Below, in pieces: positions 54,749 through 64,000 of a stretch of DNA of 64,000 nucleotides. Source of the DNA: an uncultured Amaricoccus sp. (GTDB lineage: Bacteria > Pseudomonadota > Alphaproteobacteria > Rhodobacterales > Rhodobacteraceae); the NCBI RefSeq assembly GCF_937891315.1, contig NZ_CALAGI010000067.1:8556-72555 (forward strand), read 5' to 3'. A program made the translations under genes and the position numbers. The notes beneath the pieces were generated by a model that saw only the letters and a program-made list of their open reading frames with translations, did no database searches and had not been told where the DNA came from. Within the stretch, counting starts at the first letter, position 1. Each line of letters opens with the position of its first letter.

Positions 54749-55277
54749 CGGGCGCCGCGCGATCGTGGTGATGGGGGTTTCCGGCTGCGGCAAGACCTCG
54801 GTCGGCGCGGGCCTGGCCGCCCATCTCGGCGCGCCCTTCGTCGAAGGCGATGCGCTGCATCCGGCGGCCAATGTCGCGAAGATGACCTCCGGCTCCCCCC
54901 TGACCGACGCCGACCGCTGGCCCTGGCTTTCGGCGATCGCCGCCCGCGTCGCCGTGGAGCCGGAACGGGTCATCGTGGTTTCCTGCTCCGCCCTCAAGCG
55001 CGCCTATCGCGACCTGCTGCGCGCCGAGGCCGGTCGGCCGGTCGGCTTTCTCTATCTCCATGGGTCGGAGGCGATGCTGGCCGAGCGGATGAACGCGCGC
55101 CAAGGCCATTTCATGCCGCCCGCGCTGCTGACCAGCCAGCTCGCGACGCTCGAGGATCCGCGCGGCGAGTCCGGCGTCGTCACCGTCGAGATCGGCGGCG
55201 CACTCGAAACGGTGGTCGCCGCCGCGATCGCCGCGGCGCAAGTCTTCGTTGAACCTTCGGGGAGTGCCCGCCCGTGA
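54741..55277 (+). CDS. gntK: Gluconokinase
   Basis: A 178-residue P-loop kinase. GVSGCGKTSVGAGLAAHLG (~12-30), FVEGDALHPAANVAKMTSGSPLTDADRWPWL and VSCSALKRAYRDLLR match GntK/IdnK. It phosphorylates gluconate to 6-phosphogluconate. Its start codon could be 54741, 54738 or 54726; I prefer 54741 (MSDGRRAIVVMG). The stop overlaps the downstream SDR gene start (GTGA). No gluconate permease is adjacent. Confidence 0.9.
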   Translation: MSDGRRAIVVMGVSGCGKTSVGAGLAAHLGAPFVEGDALHPAANVAKMTSGSPLTDADRWPWLSAIAARVAVEPERVIVVSCSALKRAYRDLLRAEAGRPVGFLYLHGSEAMLAERMNARQGHFMPPALLTSQLATLEDPRGESGVVTVEIGGALETVVAAAIAAAQVFVEPSGSARP

Positions 55278-56038
55278 CCTTCCCGCTTTTCGATCTGTCC
55301 GGCCGCCGCGCCCTCATCACCGGTTCGGGCCAGGGGATCGGCCTCGCTCTCGCCGAGGGGCTCGCCGCCCATGGCGCCGAGGTGATCCTGAACGGCCGCG
55401 GCCCGGCGCGGGTCGCGGCCGCCGCCGAGGCGCTGCGCGCCCGCGGCCATCGCGCCGGCGCGTCGTCCTTCGACGTGACGGATCCCGCCGCCGTGGCCGA
55501 GGCCGTCGCCGTGCTGGAGGCGGAGGGCCCGATCGATATTCTCGTCAATAACGCCGGCATCCAGCACCGCGCCCCGCTCGAGGATTTCCCCATCGAGCGC
55601 TGGCGCGCGCTGATCGAGACCAATGTCTCAAGCCTGTTCTACGTTGGCCAGACGGTGGCGCGCGGCATGATCGCCCGCGGCCGCGGCAAGATCATCAATA
55701 TCGCCTCGGTGCAAAGCGAGCTCGCCCGCCCCGGCATCGCCCCCTATACCGCCGCCAAGGGCGCGGTCCGCAACCTTACCCGAGGCATGGCCGCCGACTG
55801 GGCGCGGCATGGCCTCCAGGTGAATGCCATCGCGCCGGGCTATTTCCGCACACCGCTCAACCGGGCGCTGGTCGAGGATCCCGACTTTTCCGCCTGGCTC
55901 GCGCAGCGTACACCCGCCGGGCGCTGGGGCGAGGTCGCCGAGCTGGTCGGCGCCGCCGTCTTCCTCGCCGGCGATGCTTCCTCCTTCGTGAACGGCCACA
56001 CGCTTTTCGTCGACGGCGGGATCACCACCAGTCTTTGA
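55274..56038 (+). CDS. Gluconate 5-dehydrogenase-like SDR oxidoreductase
   Basis: A 254-residue short-chain dehydrogenase. TGSGQGIGLALAEGL (~16-30), NNAGIQHRAPL, a catalytic S...YTAAK (IAPYTAAKGAV) and PGYFRTPLN are clear. The LFDLSGRRALITGSGQGIG opening and the NNAGIQ(H/R)R segment are typical of IdnO-type 5-keto-D-gluconate reductases. Coupling with gntK (GTG start overlapping its stop) supports a gluconate/ketogluconate pathway. IdnO role is likely but not certain. Confidence 0.85.
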   Translation: MTFPLFDLSGRRALITGSGQGIGLALAEGLAAHGAEVILNGRGPARVAAAAEALRARGHRAGASSFDVTDPAAVAEAVAVLEAEGPIDILVNNAGIQHRAPLEDFPIERWRALIETNVSSLFYVGQTVARGMIARGRGKIINIASVQSELARPGIAPYTAAKGAVRNLTRGMAADWARHGLQVNAIAPGYFRTPLNRALVEDPDFSAWLAQRTPAGRWGEVAELVGAAVFLAGDASSFVNGHTLFVDGGITTSL

Positions 56039-56104
56039 CGGTTCCCGAAGCGCGCCCGGGCAGGAAACCGCCGATCCTGAACGGAGGGCTTCCGCCGCGG
56101 CGGC

Positions 56105-56578
56105 TCACCCGCGCCGCGCCGCCTCGATGGCCGCGACGTCGATCTTCCGCATGGTCATCATGGCTTCGAACGCGCGTCTCGCCTCCTCGCCCCCTACGGC
56201 GAGGGCGTCGGTCAGCACGCGGGGCGTGATCTGCCACGAAATTCCCCACTTGTCCTTGCACCAACCGCAGGCGCTCTCCGCGCCACCGTTGTCGACGATG
56301 GCGTTCCAGTAGCGGTCGGTCTCCTCCTGATCATCGGTGGCGATCTGGAACGAGAAGGCTTCGGTGTGCTTGAACATCGGCCCGCCATTGAGGCCGAGAC
56401 AGGGGATGCCCGCGACCGTGAATTCGACCGTCAGCACGTCGCCCTTCTTGCCCGAGGGATAGTCGCTGGGCGCGCGGTGCACGGCCTTGACCTCGCTGTC
56501 GGGGAAGGTCTCCGCGTAAAAATGGGCGGCTCCCTCGGCGTCCTTGTCGTACCAGACGCAGATCATGTTCTTTGCCAT
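56105..56578 (-). CDS. VOC-family (PhnB-like) protein
   Basis: A 157-residue vicinal-oxygen-chelate domain protein: FYAETFPDSEVKAVHRAPSDYPSGKKGDVLTVEFTVAGIPCLGLNGG and DRYWNAIVDNGGAESACGWCKDKWGISWQITP are typical of the 3-demethylubiquinone-9 methyltransferase-like/PhnB group. Members are usually of unknown function. It is convergent with the SDR gene and stands alone. Confidence 0.8.
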   Translation of the reverse strand: MAKNMICVWYDKDAEGAAHFYAETFPDSEVKAVHRAPSDYPSGKKGDVLTVEFTVAGIPCLGLNGGPMFKHTEAFSFQIATDDQEETDRYWNAIVDNGGAESACGWCKDKWGISWQITPRVLTDALAVGGEEARRAFEAMMTMRKIDVAAIEAARRG

Positions 56579-56803
56579 TGCGTGCTCCCTCTCGTGCTAC
56601 GTCCCTGGGCCTGGTGCCATCTTGTTGCCCGATATTGTAGTCGCGCTCGGCTCCACGTCGAGTCCAGGCCCCGAAACCCGCCGCCGGAAGGTCGTCAGGA
56701 CGCGGCCGAGCCGGATGCGACCACCCTCCGACTTCGGCGCAGGTGAATTGACCGCCGGCCACCGGCTGACCTAGAGTTCGGCGCGCTCCCCGAGGTTGTC
56801 CGA

Positions 56804-57883
56804 TTGCCCGCACCGCCGATTCCGTCCCCTCTCTCGGAAATGAGCGACCGCGGCCGCGAGGTCTTCCGACGGCTTGTCGAGGCCTATCTCGAAACCGGCG
56901 AGCCCGTCGGCTCCCGCACGTTGTCGCGCAGCATCAGCGAAGCCGTCTCGCCCGCGACCATCCGCAACGTCATGCAGGATCTCGAGCTGCTCGGCCTGCT
57001 CGACAGCCCGCATGCCTCCGCCGGCCGGGTCCCGACGCAGCTCGGCCTTCGCCTCTTCGTCGACGGGATCCTCGAAGTCGGCGACGTAGGCTCGAGCGAG
57101 CGCGCGGAGATCGAACGCTCGCTCGGCGGCGACGAGCCCGACATGACCGCGATCCTCGACCGCGCGGGCGAGATGCTGTCCGGCCTCACGCATGGCGCCA
57201 GCCTGGTGCTCGCACCGAAGACCGAGGCGCCGATCCGTCATATCGAGTTCGTGTCGCTCGGTCCCGATCGGGCGCTGGTCGTGCTCGTTACCGCCGACGG
57301 TCAGGTCGAGAACCGGGTGTTCCAGCCGCCGCTCGGCCTCACGCCCTCGGCCATGCGGTCGGCCGCGAACTTCCTCAACGCGATTCTGCAGGGCCGCACC
57401 CTGCGCGAGATGCGCGGCGTGGTCACGACCGAGATCGCCAAGCGGCGGGCGGAACTGGATCAGTTGTCGGCCAGCCTCGTCGAGGGCGGAACCGCCATCT
57501 GGGCCGCCGACGGCGACATGACGCGCGACCGGCTGATCGTGCGCGGCCGGGCCAACCTGCTCGAAGGCACCGAGGACGCGGCGCAGCTCGAACGCATCCG
57601 CGGCCTGTTCGACGACCTGGAACGCAAGCGCGACCTCTCGCAGCTTCTGGAGCTGACCGAGGGCGGCGAAGGGGTACGGGTCTTCATCGGTTCGGAGAAC
57701 AAGCTTTTCTCACTTTCGGGTTCCTCTTTGGTGGTCTCTCCCTATATGAATGCGGACCGCAGGATCATCGGGGCGGTGGGTGTGATCGGACCGACCCGGC
57801 TGAACTACGGCCGGATCGTTCCGATCGTTGACTATACCGCGCAATTGGTCGGTCGGCTGGTCTCCCGCCGCGGCCAAGGCTAG
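56804..57883 (+). CDS. hrcA: Heat-shock repressor HrcA
   Basis: A 359-residue winged-helix repressor. The DNA-binding segment DRGREVFRRLVEAYLETGEPVGSRTLSRSISEAVSPATIRNVMQDLE and the dimer/GAF-like regions match HrcA. The TTG at 56804 has GAGG about 7 bases upstream; an ATG at 56840 is the alternative. No CIRCE (TTAGCACTC-N9-GAGTGCTAA) is visible before this gene; any in the groE or dnaK region is out of the window. Followed by grpE after 10 bases. Confidence 0.94.
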   Translation: MPAPPIPSPLSEMSDRGREVFRRLVEAYLETGEPVGSRTLSRSISEAVSPATIRNVMQDLELLGLLDSPHASAGRVPTQLGLRLFVDGILEVGDVGSSERAEIERSLGGDEPDMTAILDRAGEMLSGLTHGASLVLAPKTEAPIRHIEFVSLGPDRALVVLVTADGQVENRVFQPPLGLTPSAMRSAANFLNAILQGRTLREMRGVVTTEIAKRRAELDQLSASLVEGGTAIWAADGDMTRDRLIVRGRANLLEGTEDAAQLERIRGLFDDLERKRDLSQLLELTEGGEGVRVFIGSENKLFSLSGSSLVVSPYMNADRRIIGAVGVIGPTRLNYGRIVPIVDYTAQLVGRLVSRRGQG

Positions 57884-57893
57884 GACGAGTTTA

Positions 57894-58481
57894 ATGGCTA
57901 AAGACAAGAACAAGCACGATCTGGAGGAGCAGTTCCTCGACGATCCGGAGATCGAATTCGAGGACGACGAGGATCTCAGCGACGAGGCCGTGGAGGCCGA
58001 CGAGAATGCCGCGCTGCGGGTCGAGGTCGCCGAGCTGAAGGACCGCGTGCTGCGCGCCCTGGCCGATGCCGAGAACATGCGCAAGCGCGCCGAGCGCGAC
58101 CGCCGCGACGCCGAGGTCTATGGTGCCACCCGCCTCGCCCGCGACCTCTTGTCCGTGCAGGACAATTTCGCCCGCGCGCTGGAGAATGTGACGCAGGAGG
58201 TGCGCGACGCGGCGCCGGGCCTGATCGAGGGGATCGAGCTGACCCATCGGGATCTGCTCTCGGCCTTCGAGAAGCACAAGATCAACCGGATCAGCCCGGA
58301 GGCCGGCGACCGGTTCGATCCCAAGCTGCATCAGGCGATGTTCGAGGCGCCGGTGCCGAACACCAAGGCCGGCGACATCATCCAGGTGATGAACATCGGT
58401 TTCACCATCGGCGACCGCCTGTTGCGCCCCGCGCAGGTCGGCGTCTCCTCGGGTGGTCCGACGATCCCGAAACCGGAATAA
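57894..58481 (+). CDS. grpE: Nucleotide exchange factor GrpE
   Basis: A 195-residue DnaK co-chaperone: an acidic N-terminal tail, a long coiled coil (ENAALRVEVAELKDRVLRALADAENMRKRAERDRRDA) and the C-terminal beta domain (FDPKLHQAMFEAPVPN...GFTIGDRLLRPAQVGVS). AGGACGAG precedes the ATG at 57894. It forms the hrcA-grpE operon; dnaK-dnaJ are nearby on the other strand. Confidence 0.95.
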   Translation: MAKDKNKHDLEEQFLDDPEIEFEDDEDLSDEAVEADENAALRVEVAELKDRVLRALADAENMRKRAERDRRDAEVYGATRLARDLLSVQDNFARALENVTQEVRDAAPGLIEGIELTHRDLLSAFEKHKINRISPEAGDRFDPKLHQAMFEAPVPNTKAGDIIQVMNIGFTIGDRLLRPAQVGVSSGGPTIPKPE

Positions 58482-58490
58482 AGGTCCGCG

Positions 58491-58802
58491 GGAGCGAGAG
58501 CCGCCCGGGCGGAACCGGGCCGCCCGCTCCGGCCTGTCCTCCAGCACGACGATTGAGCTTGCCGGTCTCGACCGTCGGCGAGACCGGCCGCGGACGCCCC
58601 TCCCGAGGGGTGTCCGCGAGCGGCCACCCAGAGGCGCCCCCGTCCGTACTTCGAGGTCCGGCGCTTCCCCACGCCCTATCGCCTCCGGCCCTCCGGGCCT
58701 GCAGCGATCAGCCCGGCCGAGACAGTGTCTCGGCTTTGTCGGGCCTGTGCCTCGCGTGCCCGCGGCACGCTTGGTCGGGAAGCCAACGGGATGGGCCGTT
58801 GG
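58491..58802. other. Array of strong hairpins between convergent grpE and mutS
   Basis: This 329-base gap contains no gene but several strong inverted repeats: GGAGCG/CGCTCC (58491-58496 with 58525-58530), GCCGGTCTCG/CGAGACCGGC (58561-58570 with 58579-58588), CGCGGACGCCCCT with AGGGGTGTCCGCG (58589-58601 with 58606-58618, one G-U), GCCGAGACA-G-TGTCTCGGC (58716-58734), GCGTGCC/GGCACGC (58754-58760 with 58764-58770) and CCAACGG/CCGTTGG (58783-58789 with 58796-58802). None has a T tail. They may jointly end both transcripts, form a structured RNA, or be remnants of palindromic elements. Confidence 0.6.
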
Positions 58803-58813
58803 ATATTGCTCTA
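58797..58813 (-). repeat. Truncated copy D of the stop-codon-associated repeat
   Basis: The complement reads TAGAGCAATATCCAACGG, identical for its first 16 bases to the TAG end of copies A and B; the rest of the element is missing or replaced. The TAG (complement of 58811-58813) is the mutS stop codon, as in the other copies. Confidence 0.7.
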
Positions 58814-61462
58814 CCCGGGCGCCAGCAATCCCCGCAGCTCGTAGACCAGTTCCAGCGCCGCGCGCGGCGTGAGCTCGTCCGGATGGGCGGCGCGCAGGCG
58901 GTCCTCCACGGCCGACGGTGCCGGCGTGCTCGCCGGCGCCCGGGCCGCGAGGCTGAACAGCGGCAGGTCATCGACCAGCGCCTTCGCCTTGCCGCCGCTT
59001 TCCCGCTCGCCGCGCTCCAGCGCCTCCAGCACCACTTTCGCGCGCTCGATCACGGCGGGCGGCAGGCCGGCCAGCCGTGCGACCTGCACGCCATAGGATC
59101 GGTCAGCCGCGCCCTCGCGCACCTCGTGCAGGAAGATCACCTCGCCCTGCCATTCACGGACCGCCGCCGTCGCGTTGCGCAAGCCGCGCAGGTTCGCGGC
59201 GAGCGCGGTCAGCTCGTGATAATGCGTGGCAAAGAGCGCGCGGCACCGGTTCACGTCATGCAGATGCTCCAGCACCGCCCAGGCGATCGACAGGCCGTCA
59301 TAGGTCGCGGTCCCCCGGCCGATCTCGTCGAGAACGACCAGTGCCCGCGGCCCCGCCTGGTTCAGGATCGCCGCCGTCTCCACCATCTCGACCATGAAGG
59401 TCGAGCGTCCGCGCGCCAGATCGTCCGCCGCGCCGACCCGGCTGAAGAGCTGGTCCACGATGCCGATCCGCGCCCGCGCCGCCGGCACATAGGCGCCCAT
59501 CTGCGCGAGCAGTGCGATCACCGCGTTCTGGCGCAGGAAGGTCGACTTGCCGGCCATGTTCGGCCCGGTCATCAGCCAGATCGGCCGCGCCTCCGCGCCG
59601 TCCGCGCCGAGGTCGCAATCGTTGGCGACGAAGGCGCCGCCCGCCCGCCGCAGCGCCGCCTCGACCACCGGATGCCGGCCGGCCACCACTTCGAACGCCC
59701 GACTCTCCTCGATCTCCGGCGCCGTCCAGTCGAACCCGAGCGCCAGATCGGCCAGCGCGCTCCCAAGGTCGATCTCCGCCAGCGCCCGCGCCGCCGCCGC
59801 CACCGGGCCAGATCGTCCGAGCACCGCGCCGCGCAGCCGCTCGAAGATCCGCCGCTCGAGATCGAGCGCGTGACCGCCGGCGTTCAGGATTTTTGTCTCG
59901 ATCTCGGCCAGCGGCAGGGTGGTGAAACGCACCGCGTTCGCCGTCGTCTGCCGGTGGATGAAGGTGGCGTTGAGCGGTGGGGTCCGCATCTTCTCGGCGT
60001 GGGTCGCCGGCGTCTCGATGAAATAGCCGAGCACATTGTTGTGCCGCACCTTGAGCGCGCCGATACCGCTCAACCGGACATATTCCGCCTGCAGGGCCGC
60101 GACCACCTCGCGACCCTCGTCGCGCAGCCGGCGGGTCTCGTCGAGTTCCGCCGCATAGCCCGCCGCGACGAAGCCGCCGTCGCGGGTCAGCAGCGGCGGC
60201 TCGGCCACCAGCGCGGCGCCGAGCAGCTCGCTCAGCTCCTCGTGCCCCGCCAGCGCGTCGCGAGCCTCGGCCAGAACATTCGGCACCTCGCCGGAGAGCA
60301 GCTGGCGCAGCCGCTCGGCCTGCGCCAGCCCGTCGCGGATCACTGCCAGATCGCGCGGACCGCCCCGGTCGAGCGCGAGCCGCGACAGCGCGCGTTCGAG
60401 ATCGGGCACCCGGCGCAGCGCGTCGCGCGTCGCGCGTCCCCGCTCCGGTGTCTCGACGAACCAGGCGACCGCGGCCTGCCGCGCCCGGATCAGGCGCGCG
60501 TCGGTCGAGGGCGCGCCGATCCGCGCCTCGAGCAGTCGCGCGCCGCCGCCCGTCGCCGTGCGGTCGATCACGGCGAGCAGCGACCCCTCGCGCCCGCCCG
60601 ACAACGCCCGCGTCAGTTCGAGGTTGCGCCGGGTCGCCGCGTCGATCCGCATCACCCCGCCGACCGTCTCGCGGGTCGGTGACAGCAGCAGGGGCAGCCG
60701 GCCCTTCTGCGTCAGTTCCAGATAGTCGAGGATCGCGCCGAGCGCGCCGGTCTCCGCCCGTTCGAAGGCGCCGAACCCGTCGAGCGAGGCGACACCATAG
60801 ACCGCGCCGACCCGCCGCTCGCCGGCCGCGGAATCAAAGCTCGCCGCCGCGAGTGGCGTCGCGACCGCGCCGGCCTCGGCGATCAGGTCGCGGAGGTCGT
60901 TCTCCATCGCCTCGGGCACCAGTACCTCGCGTGGGCCGAGCCGCGCCAGCATCGGCCCGAGCCCCGTCCGGTCGCAGGCCGCCACCGTCACCTCGCCGGT
61001 CGAGATATCGACCCAGGCAAAACCTCCCGCGCCCCGAACCTCGCCATAGGCCGCGAGATAATTGTGCCGCCGCGCCTCCAGCAAGCTGTCCTCGGTCAGC
61101 GTGCCGGGCGTTACCAGCCGGATCACCTCGCGTCGCACCACAGATTTCGCGCCGCGCTTCCTGGCCTCGGCCGGATCCTCCATCTGTTCGCAGACCGCGA
61201 CGCGGAAGCCCTTGCGGATCAGGGAGAGCAGATAGCCTTCCGCCGCGTGCACCGGGACACCGCACATCGGGATGTCCTGGCCGAGATGCTGGCCGCGCTT
61301 GGTCAGCGCGATGTCGAGCGCGGCGCTCGCCGCCTCGGCGTCGGCGAAGAACATCTCGTAGAAATCGCCCATCCTGTAGAACAGCAGCGCGTCCGGATGG
61401 TCCGCCTTAATGGCGTGATATTGCGCCATCATCGGCGAGGCGGTCGGAGCATCGTCAGTCAC
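58811..61462 (-). CDS. mutS: DNA mismatch repair ATPase MutS
   Basis: An 883-residue mismatch recognition protein. The mismatch-binding wedge is GDFYEMF (F34, E36). A connector, lever/clamp region (~260-560) and the ATPase domain follow, with Walker [14 protein letters not shown], the ABC-like signature [30 protein letters not shown] and [12 protein letters not shown]. It starts at a GTG with GAGAGGGG upstream. The stop codon belongs to the truncated repeat D. It stands alone between convergent grpE and msrB. Confidence 0.96.
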   Translation of the reverse strand: MTDDAPTASPMMAQYHAIKADHPDALLFYRMGDFYEMFFADAEAASAALDIALTKRGQHLGQDIPMCGVPVHAAEGYLLSLIRKGFRVAVCEQMEDPAEARKRGAKSVVRREVIRLVTPGTLTEDSLLEARRHNYLAAYGEVRGAGGFAWVDISTGEVTVAACDRTGLGPMLARLGPREVLVPEAMENDLRDLIAEAGAVATPLAAASFDSAAGERRVGAVYGVASLDGFGAFERAETGALGAILDYLELTQKGRLPLLLSPTRETVGGVMRIDAATRRNLELTRALSGGREGSLLAVIDRTATGGGARLLEARIGAPSTDARLIRARQAAVAWFVETPERGRATRDALRRVPDLERALSRLALDRGGPRDLAVIRDGLAQAERLRQLLSGEVPNVLAEARDALAGHEELSELLGAALVAEPPLLTRDGGFVAAGYAAELDETRRLRDEGREVVAALQAEYVRLSGIGALKVRHNNVLGYFIETPATHAEKMRTPPLNATFIHRQTTANAVRFTTLPLAEIETKILNAGGHALDLERRIFERLRGAVLGRSGPVAAAARALAEIDLGSALADLALGFDWTAPEIEESRAFEVVAGRHPVVEAALRRAGGAFVANDCDLGADGAEARPIWLMTGPNMAGKSTFLRQNAVIALLAQMGAYVPAARARIGIVDQLFSRVGAADDLARGRSTFMVEMVETAAILNQAGPRALVVLDEIGRGTATYDGLSIAWAVLEHLHDVNRCRALFATHYHELTALAANLRGLRNATAAVREWQGEVIFLHEVREGAADRSYGVQVARLAGLPPAVIERAKVVLEALERGERESGGKAKALVDDLPLFSLAARAPASTPAPSAVEDRLRAAHPDELTPRAALELVYELRGLLAPG

Positions 61463-61534
61463 GGGGGGTCCCCTCTCGGGGCCCCGTTTAGCCGCCGAGC
61501 CCCGCCCCTCACAAGGGGGCGCCGCGGGCCGCCG

Positions 61535-61942
61535 TCACACGGGGTGGAAATCCAGCGCCACGCCGTTGATGCAGTAGCGCAGGCCCGTCGGGGGCGGACC
61601 GTCGGGGAACACATGGCCGAGATGGCTGCCGCAGGTCGCGCAATGCACCTCGGTCCGGACCATGCCGAACGAGCGGTCGGAGGTGGTCTCGACCGCCCCC
61701 TCGACCGGCGTGTTGAAGCTCGGCCAGCCGGTGCCGCTCTCGAACTTCACGCGTCCGTCGAACACGGCCTCGCCGCAGCCGGCGCAGGCGAAGACCCCCG
61801 GCCGCTTCTCGACGAGAAGCGCGCAGCTGCCCGGACGCTCCGTCCCGTGGTCGCGCATCACCGCGTACTGCTCCGGCGTCAGGAGCTCGCGCCACTCCGC
61901 TTCGCTCCGCGTCACCTTGTAGGCCTTGGCCTCCGTGCTCAT
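61535..61942 (-). CDS. msrB: Peptide methionine-R-sulfoxide reductase MsrB
   Basis: A 135-residue zinc-containing reductase. Zinc ligands are CAGCGEAVFDGR and CATCGSHLGHVF; the catalytic cysteine is in RYCINGVALDF near the C-terminus. GTGWPSFN and HGTERPGSC are typical. It repairs methionine-R-sulfoxide in proteins. It lies 73 bases upstream of mutS in the same orientation. Confidence 0.94.
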   Translation of the reverse strand: MSTEAKAYKVTRSEAEWRELLTPEQYAVMRDHGTERPGSCALLVEKRPGVFACAGCGEAVFDGRVKFESGTGWPSFNTPVEGAVETTSDRSFGMVRTEVHCATCGSHLGHVFPDGPPPTGLRYCINGVALDFHPV

Positions 61943-62013
61943 CGCAAAACCCTCCCGAAAATCCGCTCCCGGGATCTTGTCCTTGGAGCCGCCTTCGCCA
62001 AGCGGCCCGAGGC

Positions 62014-63159
62014 TCAGCCTTTCATCCCATCCCAGAAGCTCTTCACCCGGCTGAAGAAGTCCTGCGTTTCCGGGTTGTTGTCCTTGCCCGCCTCCTCGAA
62101 CTCCCGCAGGAGCTCGCGCTGCCGGTTCGACAGGTTGACCGGCGTCTCGACCGCGAGCTCGATATAGAGATCGCCCGCCCCGGCCGCCCGCAAGGCCGGC
62201 ATGCCCTTGCCGCGCAACCGCAGCTGCTTGCCCGACTGCACGCCCGCCGGCACCTTGACCCGGGTCCGGCCGCCGTCGAGCGTCGGCGCGTCGATCTCGC
62301 CGCCGAGCGCGGCGGTCGTCATGCTGACCGGAATGCGGCAGAAGAGATTCTGGTTCTCGCGCTCGAAGATCGGATGGGCATCGACCTCGATGAAGATATA
62401 GAGATCCCCCGCCGGGCCGCCGCGCAGGCCCGCCTCGCCCTCGCCGGCCAGCCGGATCCGCGTGCCGGTCTCGACTCCCGCCGGGATGCTGACATTGAGC
62501 TGGCGGTCCTTGCGCACCCGGCCGGCGCCGGCGCAGGATTTGCAGGGGTTCTTGATGATCTGGCCGCGGCCGGCGCAGGTGGGACAGGTGCGCTCGACCG
62601 TGAAGAAGCCCTGTTGCGCCCGTACCTTGCCCTGGCCGGAGCAGGTGGGGCAGGTCGAAGGCTCCGCCCCGCCCTCGGCGCCGGTGCCGTGGCAGATGTC
62701 GCAGGCCGCGCTGCCCGGCACGCTGATCGTCGCCTGCTTGCCGTGGAACGCCTCTTCCAGATTGAGCTTGAGATTGTAGCGCAGGTCCGAGCCGCGGCTC
62801 GCCCGCTGGCCGCGGCCGCCGCGCCCTTGAGCGCCGCCCATGAAATCGCCGAACAGGTCGTCGAACACGTCCGAGAAGGCCGAAGCGAAATCCGCGCCGC
62901 CCGCGCCCTGCCGGAAGCCAGCGCCGCCGCCGGTCTCGAAGGCGGCGTGGCCATGGCGGTCGTAGGCGGCCTTCTTCTGGCCGTCGCGCAGCACGTCGTA
63001 GGCTTCGTTGATTTCCTTGAAATGACCCTCGGCCTTGGGGTCGTGCCGATTGCGGTCGGGATGATGGTCCATCGCCTTCCTGCGATAGGCCTTCTTGATT
63101 TCCGCTTCCGACGCGTCCTTGCCGACACCCAAAAGATCATAGTAGTCGCGTTTGGCCAT
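62014..63159 (-). CDS. dnaJ: Chaperone DnaJ
   Basis: A 381-residue Hsp40: J domain with HPD (33-35), Gly/Phe-rich linker (~75-125), four CxxCxGxG zinc repeats ([32 protein letters not shown]) and C-terminal substrate-binding domains. It stimulates DnaK. It follows dnaK by 92 bases, with a terminator-like stem-loop between, so dnaJ may be expressed below dnaK. Confidence 0.96.
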   Translation of the reverse strand: MAKRDYYDLLGVGKDASEAEIKKAYRRKAMDHHPDRNRHDPKAEGHFKEINEAYDVLRDGQKKAAYDRHGHAAFETGGGAGFRQGAGGADFASAFSDVFDDLFGDFMGGAQGRGGRGQRASRGSDLRYNLKLNLEEAFHGKQATISVPGSAACDICHGTGAEGGAEPSTCPTCSGQGKVRAQQGFFTVERTCPTCAGRGQIIKNPCKSCAGAGRVRKDRQLNVSIPAGVETGTRIRLAGEGEAGLRGGPAGDLYIFIEVDAHPIFERENQNLFCRIPVSMTTAALGGEIDAPTLDGGRTRVKVPAGVQSGKQLRLRGKGMPALRAAGAGDLYIELAVETPVNLSNRQRELLREFEEAGKDNNPETQDFFSRVKSFWDGMKG

Positions 63160-63190
63160 GGGCGAACACTGTCCCTAACAGCCGACCCCT

Positions 63191-63232
63191 AAAACAGCGG
63201 AATGGCCCGCCCGGGTCGGGGGCAGGCCATCC
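63191..63232 (-). terminator. Stem-loop with U tract between dnaK and dnaJ
   Basis: On the minus strand, GGATGGCCTGCCC and GGGCGGGCCATTCC (complement of 63199-63232) form an interrupted GC-rich stem around a short loop, followed after CGCTG by TTTT (complement of 63191-63194). It may act as a partial terminator that sets the dnaK:dnaJ ratio; dnaJ is then expressed by read-through. Confidence 0.55.
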
Positions 63233-63251
63233 ATTCTCGATCGCGTCGCGC

Positions 63252-64000
63252 TCAGGACTTCTTGTCGTCCCCGAGATCCTCGAAATCGGCGTCGACGATG
63301 TCGTCGTCCTGGTTCGGCGCCGCGCCACCCTCGGCCTTGGCGCTCTCCTCGGACTGAGCCTTGTAGATCGCCTCGCCCAGCTTCATCGCGGCCTCGGTCA
63401 GGTCCTGGCTGCGGGCGCGGATCTTCTCGGCATTGCCGTTTTCCATCGCCTCTTTCAGGGTCTTGATCGAGAGTTCGATCACCTCGATCGTCGTCGGATC
63501 GACCTTGTCGCCATGTTCGGCCACCGACTTTTCGGTGCCATGAATCAGGCTTTCCGCCTGATTCTTCGCCTCGACCAGCTCGCGCCGCTCCTTGTCGCTC
63601 TCGGCATTCTCCTCGGCTTCGCGCACCATCTTCTCGATGTCGGCGTCGCTGAGGCCACCCGAAGCCTGGATGGTGATCTTCTGTTCCTTGCTGGTGCCCT
63701 TGTCCTTGGCGCTGACGGAGACGATGCCGTTGGCGTCGATGTCGAAGGTCACCTCGATCTGCGGGATGCCGCGCGGGGCCGGTGGGATCTGCTCGAGGTT
63801 GAACTGGCCGAGCATCTTGTTGTCGGCCGCCATCTCGCGCTCGCCCTGGAAGACCCGGATCGTCACCGCGTTCTGGTTGTCCTCGGCGGTGGAGAAGATC
63901 TGGCCCTTCTTGGTCGGGATCGTGGTGTTGCGGTCGATGAGCCGGGTGAACACGCCGCCCAGCGTCTCGATGCCGAGCGACAGCGGCGTCACGTCGAGCA
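63252..64000 (-). CDS. dnaK: Chaperone DnaK, C-terminal part
   Basis: Only the last 249 codons or so are in the window; the gene begins beyond the right edge. It reads [22 protein letters not shown] and continues through the substrate-binding beta domain ([58 protein letters not shown]) and the helical lid to the terminal EDLGDDKK. It is the Hsp70 partner of DnaJ and GrpE. The tail [18 protein letters not shown] is typical of bacterial DnaK. Confidence 0.97.
   Translation of the reverse strand, partial: LDVTPLSLGIETLGGVFTRLIDRNTTIPTKKGQIFSTAEDNQNAVTIRVFQGEREMAADNKMLGQFNLEQIPPAPRGIPQIEVTFDIDANGIVSVSAKDKGTSKEQKITIQASGGLSDADIEKMVREAEENAESDKERRELVEAKNQAESLIHGTEKSVAEHGDKVDPTTIEVIELSIKTLKEAMENGNAEKIRARSQDLTEAAMKLGEAIYKAQSEESAKAEGGAAPNQDDDIVDADFEDLGDDKKS

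Overview
The window is high-GC DNA from an alphaproteobacterial chromosome. Three things indicate this. The rha locus has the rhizobial-type layout (divergent rhaDI and rhaRST...). The block secB-dnaQ-coaE-aroE-maf / hemJ-rho-mnmE-mnmG-rsmG-parA-parB is typical of the region near the replication origin in this class. The order hemW-rdgB-rph / hrcA-grpE is common in Rhodobacterales and relatives. Genus cannot be fixed from the sequence alone. No rRNA, tRNA, CRISPR array or complete insertion sequence was recognised.

Layout. 1-5.7 kb: L-rhamnose catabolism (ABC transporter ATPase start, rhaS, rhaR on the minus strand; rhaD and rhaI divergent). 5.7-9.6 kb: gap, a decayed copy of the 3' end of glpK, glpK, and a divergent GlpR-like regulator. 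9.6-14.4 kb: trpE, a PpiD/SurA-like periplasmic foldase and an aminotransferase. 14.5-25.5 kb: an ABC-F ATPase, a TPP enzyme, a GNAT acetyltransferase and an MFS permease, followed by a YcaO protein translationally coupled to a large BTAD/TolB-like/TPR regulator, with a convergent animal-type haem peroxidase. This is the least ordinary locus in the window. 25.7-31 kb: a LacI regulator convergent with a sugar-acid module (Gfo/Idh oxidoreductase, TIM-barrel isomerase, IlvD/Edd dehydratase). 31.1-34.6 kb: a copper module (copA-cueR and divergent copZ-DUF305) with two CueR-like promoter sites. 34.7-38.8 kb: a hypothetical protein, a fatty-acid desaturase coupled to a PhnD-like binding protein, and an inositol-monophosphatase-family enzyme. 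38.8-54.5 kb: housekeeping and replication/segregation genes around a candidate oriC (about 44.1-44.5 kb), with two perfect parS sites. 54.7-56.6 kb: gluconate kinase and a gluconate 5-dehydrogenase-like SDR, then a VOC protein. 56.8-64 kb: heat-shock and repair genes (hrcA-grpE, mutS, msrB, dnaJ, start-truncated dnaK).

The non-coding signals worth attention are: (i) a 69-bp palindromic element present in three near-full copies and one remnant, always positioned so that its terminal TAG is the stop codon of the adjacent gene; (ii) a candidate replication origin with DnaA-box-like sites next to parAB/parS; (iii) long hairpin arrays between convergent genes at 23.4-23.6 kb and 58.5-58.8 kb; (iv) an operator-like nested inverted repeat between rhaR and rhaD. 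Family assignments rest on reading motifs in translated sequence. No database search was run.
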